Below, one piece after another: positions 1 to 8,459 of a DNA stretch of 64,000 bases. The stretch is from Phoenix dactylifera (lineage: Eukaryota > Streptophyta > Magnoliopsida > Arecales > Arecaceae). The stretch's first letter is position 1. Every line of letters begins with the position of its first letter. The translations under genes and the position numbers were made by a program. The notes below the pieces were generated by a model. The model had not been told where the DNA came from, made no database searches, and worked only from the letters and a program-made list of their open reading frames with translations. Location: the NCBI RefSeq assembly GCF_009389715.1, contig NC_052401.1, forward strand, positions 663,843 to 727,842, read 5' to 3'.

Positions 1-266
1 TCCAAGTGCTAACTGCCGCACTGATTGAGAGCTTGAGACCAGGAGCTATATGTAACAGAAAACAGCAAGTTCCAGTGAATCCAATCCTGTCACATAATCC
101 TACACATGGTGGGACCATGGCTTATTCCCATACTTTTGGGTGCTGAGTTGGCTGTTCCCTATTACCTCCATGGAACCAAAGCTCCCGCTGAGCCAATTAG
201 TTTGTGTCACGAATTTTACTACACTCATTATTGCACTTCATTTGTCTTTGCCACCATCGTTTTCCT

Positions 267-277
267 CTATAAATATA
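267..277 (+). promoter_or_regulatory. TATA box of DIR-A pseudogene copy 1
   Basis: The motif CTATAAATATA lies 56 bp before the ATG at 333. The same box is present in unit 2 (13,261-13,271) and in front of the intact unit 3 gene (39,652-39,662). Confidence 0.7.
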
Positions 278-332
278 GCTTCCATGATTCCATCTTAGCT
301 TAATTCCATGCCCTCCACGCATTGGCAGAAAA

Positions 333-910
333 ATGGCTACCATCACCACAACCATTTCATCTCTTCTTTTTGGCATGCTCCTCCCATCCCTCTTCCTCCC
401 CACTTGCGGCCTAACTAATGCAAAAACCCAGGCCCATTTCTCCAAACCAGCCCACATGAAGCTAAGGCAGAAGGTAAGCCACCTCCACTTCTTCTTCCAT
501 GACGTAGTGAGCGGCCGCAAGGCGACGGCGGTGCCGGTCACCGATCCAGTCATGCCTTTGCCATCGAGCTTCGGCAAGATCGTCATGATGGATGATTTGC
601 TGACGGAGGGGCCGGAGCCGACTTCGAAACCCGTGGGCCGGGCTTAGGGGATGTATGCATTTGCGGCCCAGCAGGAGCTGGGCCTGCTCATGGTCATGAA
701 CTTGGTGTTCACAGAGGGGAAGTACAACGGCAGCGTGCTCACCGTGCTCGGACGGAACCGGTGCTTCACCGGGTACGGGAGATGCCGGTGGTCGGAGGGA
801 GCGGGCTGTTCCGATTCGCCCGGGGCTATGCTTAGGCCCAAACCCACTGGTTGGATCCCAACACGGGGGATGCCATTGTTGAGTACAATGCTTACGTGCT
901 GCACTACTGA
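333..910 (+). pseudogene. Dirigent protein pseudogene, DIR-A copy 1
   Basis: Single-exon dirigent reading frame starting at ATG 333 and ending at the original TGA 908-910, nearly identical to the intact copy at 39,710-40,288. It begins with a hydrophobic signal peptide and the dirigent-family HDVVSG segment. Three lesions are visible against the intact copy: CAG to TAG at 645-647, a one-base deletion in a CCC run near 757 (GGAACCGG instead of GGAACCCGG), and a second CAG to TAG at 833-835 in the post-deletion frame. The first two lesions are shared with copy 2; the third is private to this copy. A truncated product of 104 residues could still be translated but would lack most of the beta-barrel. 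TATA box and start context remain intact. The functional relative would be a secreted protein that guides phenoxy-radical coupling. Confidence 0.92.
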
Positions 911-1058
911 ACTGAACCTAATAGTTGAAGTGCCGCTTGAAGAAATAATTAGCTGTAGGTCTTCTTCTTTTCATTTTTGAGTGTTGATCTTTAAGCAGAC
1001 CGGTGTCTTTATTTGATACTTTTCTTCCTCGGTAGATGCTGAGGCTCCTTTTCACTGT

Positions 1059-1530
1059 GGGCTCGTTTGGTTCGCAGGAAAACGAGGGGGGAAAGTGTGG
1101 TCAACGGGAAAGTAATGAAATGCCTCTTGTTTGGTTGGAGTTTTCAAAGGAGAGAGATGGGAAAGTTGTATTCCCATGGGAATATGATTCCCACATTTCA
1201 TGGAAAAGTCTTTCCCATGAGAAACATGGGAAAGTTACTTTCCCATGAGGTGGAAATCACTCCTTTTTTATTTTTTCCCAAAAAAACCCTTTAGCATTAA
1301 AGAGGCATTAAAGACCTAATTTTTATTAAGGGCATAATAGGAATTATACATAACTTTCCTAGGAAAGTGGATGGTCAACCAAACATAAGCATTTTGGAAA
1401 TTTTAGTCACTTTCCCATGGTTAACCAAACATGTCAAAAGTACTTTCCTAGGTATCCTCTTCCTAGGAATCTGATTCCCAGGAATCATATTCCTAGGAGA
1501 GAAAATACTTCCCGCGAACCAAACGAGCCC
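1059..1530. mobile_element. MITE, 472 bp, Tourist/Harbinger-like, only in unit 1
   Basis: The ends are inverted repeats: GGGCTCGTTTGGTTCGC on the left and its exact complement on the right, extending to 21 of 22 matching positions. The flanking target duplication reads TGT (1,056-1,058 and 1,531-1,533); CTGTG around a 470-bp element is equally consistent. Units 2 (14,050-14,052) and 3 (40,434-40,436) hold the uninterrupted site. The interior is non-coding, AT-rich and full of short inverted GGGAAAGT/ACTTTCCC motifs. Harbinger-type MITEs usually target TWA, so the family assignment is tentative; the mobile nature is well supported. Confidence 0.9.
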
Positions 1531-3214
1531 TGTGTCTTTGTGGGAGTTACCTTCAGTTGGATTGGATTCATAACATAACAGTTTGTTTTATCCCTCGGAC
1601 GGTACCGCCTTTTTGTTTGCATGGACGGCTTGTCAGTTGTCGCTGAGCAGTGAAACAAAAGACGAAGTATTGGTGGCCGTGTGAGACCTACCTGGTTCAC
1701 AAGGGCGTCTCCACCGAGTCCGGATGCTACTGAATTACACCCCGTGGCCAAATGATCCAGATGGTGAGGAATTCATAGAAAGATTTGTCACGCCCCGGCC
1801 AGATTCCGCGCATGATATGGCCATACTATCGAAGAGTACGGCCCACGATAACACGAAGCCAAACGTTTCATTTAGTTTTCAAATCCATCTCAAATATAAT
1901 AGAATAAATATGAATCCAATTTCATTATTTATTAAATAAAAACCAATATTAATTCAAAGCTTCTAAATCCAAACATAAATACTAAGCCTATAATCCTTAA
2001 TATTCAGAAAATCATTAACTATAAATTTGTAGTCAATTTAAAATACTAAAATTTTTCTACAAAATTGTCAAGCGTGCTAGCACCAACTCCACGTCTAGAC
2101 CATCTTCTGTCCCTACTGATCCTATTCACCTAGCGAGAGAAAAATAAAATAAAGGTATACGAGCGACACAGCTCAATGAGTAAACCTTTCACTACCTTAC
2201 TAGATCAAGCATAAGTTTTTCATGCTAATGCATCATTGAAGAAAAATAACAGGTATTCCAAAATAATCATTTCATAACATAGTATATTAAAAACAGGTTA
2301 TATAGCAAATCATGCATGAACAAATCATCCATCTTTCATCAATAATTTCATAAATCGTTTTTCATGTTATGTAATCCTATCACGAAATTCAAAATATTGC
2401 TCACATATATTTGTGTTATGGTCACTATAACCTGTAACAGGGTTGTCTTCGTAATCGACAAGATTTAAAAGTTCATATTTGTCACCAACTTTAATCCATT
2501 AACAGAAGGCCGTTTTCGTTGGATGCTAGCTCTAAGACGTCGATTGAAATTCATGATCAGATTATATGATAAAACACTTATTTTTTTCTTAAAACATACA
2601 CATAAAAAAGTGAAAAATACTAAATGATATGATCTGATTCATAACAGAGCTATTTTCATTAGAATATTAATGAAAATTTATTTCATAATAAAGCCTGATT
2701 TTCATGATACAAATGCTAATCCAAAATTTTAAGAAAAGTGTGATATTTTCACAAGCAGATTTTATGCATGAAAGACATGATTATAAAAAGTACAAGATCT
2801 ACTTACAGTTCAAAAACTAGTAAGAAGTATAAGATTTACTTACCTGTTTCGCCTTAAGCCGTCAAACTTCACTAGGTGATTCAGTCAACCCTATTAACAA
2901 CATTAAAAGCGAGATTAATTTCCATTTGAAATAAATAAGAAAGGAGAGAGAGAGAGAGTTGGTCGAGTGACAGTGTTCGATGGTTCCGGATGGTTTAGGA
3001 CCGAGCGACTCGATCAACAAATCATAGGGCATAAACTCGATCAAGGCTTAGATTAGCCAACATGGTTCATCAATGAAGGTTTTAAGGACATTCAACAAGG
3101 CTAGGATGATCAGTCCAGTAGGTAGCCCGGGCACCAGAGTAGAACTGTGCCCTTTACAAGGTTAACTCGGGTTCGTAGATCAAGTCAACAGGACCCGATA
3201 CTGGGTTCCTTGGA

Positions 3215-3470
3215 CATTCTAGAGAGAGAAAGTGAAGAGAGAAAGTAGAGAGGAGAGAGAAGGTGGAGAGAGAAAGTGGAGAGAGAGGAAAGAGAAGGTA
3301 GAGAGAAAGTGGAGAGAGGAGAGGGAAGGTAGAGAGAGAAAGTGGAAAAAGAAAGTGGAGAGAGAGAGAAAATGAGAGAGGATAGCTCTCTTTCTCTCTC
3401 TCATCCTCTTCTCTTCTTTTTCTTCCCTTGTTCTTTTCTTCTTTCTTCTCCCATTGCAACAACAAAGAAA
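3215..3470. repeat. Purine-rich (GAGAGAAAGTG)-type minisatellite with mirror pyrimidine tract
   Basis: From about 3,220 to 3,385 the plus strand is almost pure purine, with repeats of GAGAGAAAGTGGA spacing. From 3,385 it switches to an almost pure pyrimidine run, so the junction around AGCT at 3,384-3,387 can fold into a hairpin. The unit 2 copy (15,750-15,985) is shorter by several repeats, as expected for replication slippage. Confidence 0.7.
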
Positions 3471-5148
3471 AGAGGGGTGGCTGATGATGGTGACTGCAAC
3501 AGTTCGGCGGTAGTGGCAATGGCGGTGGCGATGGCCAGCGGCGGCGGCTGATTGGTGAGGAAATCCAAAAAAAAGATCCAAAAATAGGGGAATCAGACTC
3601 TCCTTGACTTCCAGCCATTGGCTGCTCACCGACTGTAGGGTGTTGCCCACAATAACACAAAGCCCATAATAACAATATTCTTTCATATAACATGATAAAA
3701 TTTGTCCAACTTATATCTAAATCAAATATTTGAATATTGAAAACTACAACCCAAACTTTATAGTCATCGCTACTTCTATGACAGCTTGTAACTATGCTTT
3801 AAGCTTTATTTTTTCAACCTTCATTCATTTATTCTTTTCCACTCCTAGCAACTTTATTTATCTTAAAAAAATATAAAGAGACAAATGAGCTTTGGAGTTC
3901 AGTAAGTAACTATGCACCATCTTACCAGATCAAGTATGAGTTTTTCCATGTCAATATATCATTTAAAGAAAATAAGAGACAATCCAAAATAAGCATTCAT
4001 AACACATATATTAAAACAAGTCAAAAAGGAACTCATGCATGCATAAATCATTTATTTTCCACAAACATGCTTCAAGTTTATTTTGCAAATAAATGCATAA
4101 ATTATTCTTCTAACATTTAGCTTCAAAATCTTGCTCGCAGATATTCGCGCTACGGTCACTATAACCCATAATATGGCTATTTTCGTAATCGACAAGATTT
4201 TATAGTTTACATTCGTTACTAACTTTAACCCATTGGCTGAGGGCCGTTTTCTTTAGATGCTAGCTCTAAGGTGTCGATTGGCCTCCATTTTTAGAGGCAG
4301 TCATAGTTATCTAAGAGCTTATAAAATATTTCACAAATAATACTTTAATAAGTAGGTTGAAAATGTTAAATGACATCGCAAAACTTTAAATAATTATGCC
4401 ATATATGAAATTTTACATAACCATAAGTCATTTACTATTAAGTATTCTAATTATGCCACATATATCATTTTCATGCAATTTTTCATAAATCATATGTAGA
4501 TCATTTACAACAAAGTACTCAGTAAAGATGCTATTTGACCAAAAATATGGATTATTTTCAACCGTATGCTTGGGTTTAAACTTTTAAAAAAAATGCAAGA
4601 TCAATCATATCAAATATAATTCATAATTTTTCTTACTAAAAATTAATCAATTATTTAAAATTAATAAGATTTATGCCAAAATTATTTACCTCTGTTCGTT
4701 CAAAAATTTTTAGATTCAGTTGGATAGCTCTGCTGCACAAAATTGTTTAAAATAAATTACTTGCTATTTACCTTTTTAAAAAAAACAATTCGAAATGAAT
4801 TTGGGCCGGCTTCAAGTTCTGATTGGGTAAGTCGGATTTGGATATACAAATCTAGTAAAGAGAGAATGCTTGCACCAAGGATGGACATTTCTCTCTCCCC
4901 CTCCCCCTTTTTTTTTTCTCCTTTTCTCTTTTCTTCTTCCTCTTTCTTCTTTTCTTCTTTTCTTTTCTTCTTTTCTTCTCCTTCATCGCCCTCCCCTCTT
5001 TTCTTCCCCGTGAAACTGGAGGGGGAAGGGCGAGAGCCCACCCCACCTAAGACAGAGAAGGGGAAGGAGGCCTCTAGCCCGACGGTGGCGCGGCCGAGGG
5101 CCGGCGGGCGGTAGGGTGGAACCACCAGATATGCTCTCCCCCCTTCTC

Positions 5149-5188
5149 TTCTTCTTCTTCTTTTTCTTCTTCTTCTTCTTCTTTTTCC
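5149..5188. repeat. (TTC)n microsatellite
   Basis: Run of CTT/TTC triplets inside the LTR-like block, repeated unchanged in unit 2 near 17,687-17,726. On the minus strand it would encode only lysine/glutamate tracts; it is not considered coding. Confidence 0.7.
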
Positions 5189-5537
5189 TTATTCCGGCGG
5201 CCCTTTGCCGGATTCCAGCCATTGTCGATCGATCGGAAGGAGGGGGAGACAAGAGAAGGAAATGCGAAGGGTATGGAAGGCCTTACCTTGCTCCGATGAG
5301 GCGTTGCACCTCGACCCCGGCGGCACAAGCGAGGGCACAGTCAGCTCAAGCAGGAGAAGGGACGAAGATGGAGGAGGAATAAGAAGATGGATGGAGGTGG
5401 AGTGGAATCGAGGGTTTTTTAAGCCCCAGAGAGGGAGTGTAGCGATCGGCCGTTCGTCAGTTACAACCGTCTAACGGCCGCGGCGGTTGGGCCTGCCGAC
5501 TTTGGGCTAAGTCAGGCCCAGTTGGCTTGATTCTTAC

Positions 5538-5889
5538 AGACTGTGTAAGCCCAAACCTCCGCGAGAGGACTGCGAATACTGAAGCAAAAGACTGAATCTT
5601 CCATGAAATCTATCACATTGAATGCTGTGACGACGACACAACAACAACAGCTATGGTAACTCTTAAATAAAAAGCATGGATGCAAGGAAAATGTTTTGAA
5701 AACTAATCCGGCCATGGGTCGGCACCTCCAACTAGAGTACAGCAAATAATACAAGTCTAATTATCCCAATTGGTGTAATGTTAATTGGACCACTTTATGG
5801 GACGAGTCCCGTTCGACAGATGCTATATCACATCAGTTAATTTCAAAAAAATAATAATATTTAATTATCTTTTGTAGGTCCTTGCTAAT
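5538..5889. other. Unit spacer, conserved with unit 3
   Basis: No gene seen. This stretch aligns with 40,733-41,030 in unit 3 (shared words such as tgtaagccca, gcatggatgca and ttaattggaccactttatg) and marks the point where the three units become collinear again after the LTR-like block. Confidence 0.6.
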
Positions 5890-6587
5890 TATCAATTATG
5901 TTCTATTTAGATGCCCCCATGCAGCTCAGGTGTGGGGTAGGATCATGAACTCACCGCAGGTAGTGACTTAAGTAGAGGACTTCTTAAGCCAGCTGAAGGG
6001 AGCTCGGTGGCGACCAAGCACTCTGGAGTTGGATATTAGATGTGCCTATGTGGCCTATCATATAAGGCTAGACAGAAATACCCAAATTTTTCAGGGTAGA
6101 AGTATGCACTCGAAGACAGTGGCGGGTAGGGCTGTACTTCACCCCTACCCCCTTGCTTTTTCAAGGTTGATTTTGATGGCAGTATCGTTGACAATAGAGA
6201 AAGAGGTGGAGTGGGCTTTGTGATCAGGGATCATGAGTCTAAGCTCATTGCGGCCGACATGTCTTCGATGAATCAGTCAGTGGTGCAGAGTTGAGAGCTG
6301 CATGGGAGGACATTGTCTTTGCCAAATGGGTCTTAGGGGCGACTTGTATTCAGCTTGAGGGCGACGCGGCCATAGTGATTGATTGGATTTATAAGAGTGT
6401 TGATAGGGACAGACGTTCGAATTGGCATATGCTTTGTTGGATATATGTAAGATTGTGAGTGGGCTGATGGCATTCCGAGCTACCCAATGTCTATCGGAAG
6501 GCAAACAGTGTTGCCTCCTATGCGGCGCACTACTCAGAAGAATTTTGTTGGGAGGGCACGGACGCTGCTCCCCCACCCCTTCGTTAG
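5890..6587 (+). mobile_element. LINE 3'-end remnant (zf-RVT tail plus RNase H), unit 1
   Basis: Interrupted translations follow the C-terminal part of the full LINE at 21,255-25,364 in order: a zf-RVT tail (CPHAAQVW), the YVAYHIRLDRN segment (AYLAYHIWLDRN in the full LINE), then an RNase H domain with FDGSIVDNRERGGVGFVIRDH and LEGDAAIVIDWI. Several stops and frameshifts are present. This is an old 5'-truncated L1-family insertion. Its poly-A end is deleted here but kept in unit 2. Confidence 0.8.
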
Positions 6588-7702
6588 GAATAAAATTTGT
6601 TTCCTTTTGCTTCATTATTGGTAGTCTTATTCAAGTCTATATAAAACATTTTTTGTCTAGATTCTCTTTCTTAAAATGTGGTTAATACTTGGAGGTTTTG
6701 TTAAGGTACGGATTTTCGCACCGACGCATGAATAGATTTTTAAGAGATTCGTTTTAACTGCAAACATATGAACCAATTTGGAAAGGCCACGACGTTCCAG
6801 GAGACCACTCGGACCACCTACTCTGGGATTATGGAGTTGTAAGAGGTAATCAGCTTTTGTAGCTTTGTTGTGGGTGCTCTTGGAGACTGCCATGACCGAA
6901 ATCTGGAGGTATCACTGGTCCCTCTTGCTCTCACCTACACCTACCCTTAATGAGCCCGTCCCACAAGAGATGCATTGGCCTCTCTCCAATCACATATGTT
7001 GCTACCGAAAGCAACATTATTTGTAGGTTCTGATAGCCCGTTTGCAGCAACATAAGGTTTCATCTAATAAATTTAGCTAGGATATGTTATTTAAATTTCT
7101 TAACAATATATAAGTATCCAAAATCTATCTAGTTCGTAGAAAAAATGGTACTAATCATCTACCCAAAGGACAACCAATGATCTAAAATTATATTTCCCAA
7201 AATAGAGAGGACCGAACATATGTTCTAGCCTTTCAGGCACGCACCCCCTTGAATCGAAACATTGGCAAACTAGATTTCACCCTCACGAAAAAAAAAAAAA
7301 AAAGAAGCAGAACAGGAGCCTACCGCAAGTACTACTACTTTTATGCGAACCCTCCCGTGCAAGCTATAACAGCCCTAATAATGATATAGCGGTTGCCACC
7401 TAAAGTAGGTTTGGGGAAAAAAGTAGCAGGATTTGACCCCCAAAAAAAAGTAGTAGGTTTGAAAAAGCTGTCCACATGTAAAGAATTTTACGATTACTTT
7501 GCTCTCGTTCCAACTTTTTATTTTTCTGAGCAATGATTCCACTCTCCATGGCCTGTAGCATTGAGTAGAGCCAGGGGACACCGACAATGACATCCATTGA
7601 ATGAAAAAGAAAAGAGCCAAAACCAAAACCACATCATGAAGATCACCTTGCAACCAACGCCATGGAGAGGACACAAACTAAATCAGAAAACCAACCTCTA
7701 AA
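6588..7702. other. Spacer and 3' flank of DIR-B copy 1
   Basis: No gene recognised. AT-rich unit sequence collinear with 19,270-20,373 in unit 2; a poly-A run lies near 7,290-7,304. The part nearest 7,703 presumably contains the DIR-B 3' UTR and differs from unit 2 by about 2 substitutions in 320 bp. Confidence 0.5.
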
Positions 7703-8278
7703 TCAGTAGTGCATGACGAAAACATTGTACTCCACCACAGCATCACCAGTCTTAAGATTGAAGGTGTGCGTCCGGGCCTGGGCATAACCCTGGGCCAACC
7801 GAAAAAGCCCACTTCCCCCGATCACCGGCATCTCCCTCACCTTCGACAATGCCGTATACCGGCCCAATATGGTAACCGTGCTACCATTGTACTTGCCGTC
7901 GGTGAAGGCAAAGTTCATGGACATCAGCAGGCCCGCCTCCTCCTTGGACGCGAAACAATAGAAACCCTGGGCCCGGCCCACTAGCTTTGAAGTGGCCTCA
8001 GGGCCAACGGTCAGCGCGTCGTCGATCATGACCAACGTGCCGAACGAGGTCGCCGACTTGTTGGCCGAGGCCGCCTGGGCCACCCTGACGGTGCTCGGAT
8101 CCGGCCCGCTCACGACGTCGTGCAAGAATAGCCGCAGGTGGCTCAGCTTCTGGCGCACCGGCGGCGTCGCCGGCTTTTGACTCTGGAGGAAACTGTAGTG
8201 TTCTCCATCCTTGGCTGAGGAGGGAGTGATGGTGCTGAATAAGAGAAGAAGAATGGCGATCGAAAAGAGTTTGCCCAT
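7703..8278 (-). CDS. Dirigent protein, DIR-B copy 1 (191 aa)
   Basis: Intact intronless dirigent gene. ATG at 8,278 was chosen because the encoded [14 protein letters not shown] stretch is a classic signal peptide ending near PSSA, and because the in-frame extension upstream is only CA/GA microsatellite without an ATG. Dirigent-family landmarks appear in order: [57 protein letters not shown], and the C-terminal [14 protein letters not shown] and NGS are possible N-glycosylation sites. Length is typical for the family (about 180-200 aa). Members are secreted to the apoplast and direct stereo- or regio-selective coupling of monolignol radicals; substrate cannot be read from the sequence. It is convergent with DIR-A. 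The middle of the gene differs unusually strongly from copy 2 (see findings). Confidence 0.93.
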   Translation of the reverse strand: MGKLFSIAILLLLFSTITPSSAKDGEHYSFLQSQKPATPPVRQKLSHLRLFLHDVVSGPDPSTVRVAQAASANKSATSFGTLVMIDDALTVGPEATSKLVGRAQGFYCFASKEEAGLLMSMNFAFTDGKYNGSTVTILGRYTALSKVREMPVIGGSGLFRLAQGYAQARTHTFNLKTGDAVVEYNVFVMHY

Positions 8279-8285
8279 GAGAACC

Positions 8286-8287
<2 letters not shown>

Positions 8288-8375
<88 letters not shown>
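8288..8375. repeat. (CA)22(GA)21 compound microsatellite in DIR-B1 leader
   Basis: About 22 CA units (8,288-8,331) followed by about 21 GA units (8,333-8,375), starting 9 bp upstream of the DIR-B1 start codon. On the coding strand it is (CT)n(GT)n between TATA box and ATG, so it lies in the likely 5' UTR. The unit 2 copy has different repeat numbers (about 19 CA, 26 GA). Confidence 0.9.
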
Positions 8376-8378
<3 letters not shown>

Positions 8379-8440
8379 GTGAGAATGGGATGGGAGTTTG
8401 GGTTTTGGTGTGATGAGTGTATGTGTCTGAGCCCTTGGTG

Positions 8441-8452
8441 GTTATTTATGGG
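8441..8452 (-). promoter_or_regulatory. TATA-like box of DIR-B copy 1
   Basis: The minus strand reads CCATAAATAAC about 165 bp before the ATG. It is conserved in unit 2. Transcription start would fall just upstream of the CT/GT microsatellite. Confidence 0.5.
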
Positions 8453-8459
8453 GACCGTC

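Larger units (their letters stand above)
1786..5537 (-). mobile_element. LTR-like repeat block, two diverged tandem copies (unit 1)
   Basis: The block begins with TGTCACGCCCCGG, the complement of the GGGGCGTGACA end common in plant LTRs, and has no counterpart in unit 3. Internally, 1,837-2,870 and 3,643-4,700 are recognisably homologous, sharing stretches such as the cGATAACAC/aATAACAC start, the taccagatcaag stretch and the gtaatcgacaagatt stretch. The block is therefore two related units of roughly 1.85 kb. Read on the minus strand, both show leader-like pyrimidine-rich tracts and good splice-donor sequences (CAG/GTAAGTAAAT near 2,840; AAG/GTAAGG near 5,284), and a TTAAAA box lies near 5,418. 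No gag or pol frame is present. It looks like tandem or nested solo LTRs; no clean target duplication was found and the right edge is approximate. Confidence 0.5.

Noticed and set aside
1786-2465. Candidate 675-bp LTR from TGTCACG to ATCGACA with AGATT flanks
   Set aside because: The right-hand GACAAGATT also occurs in the homologous second half of the block (about 4,190), where sequence similarity continues across it, so it is not an insertion edge.
3154-3693. 179-codon Ser/Leu-rich minus-strand frame
   Set aside because: It reads through the GAGA minisatellite; repeat number differs in unit 2 and alters the frame, with no coding constraint.
4852-5252. Lys/Glu-rich minus-strand frames
   Set aside because: They are translations of CT-rich microsatellite tracts inside the LTR-like block and recur wherever the tract recurs.
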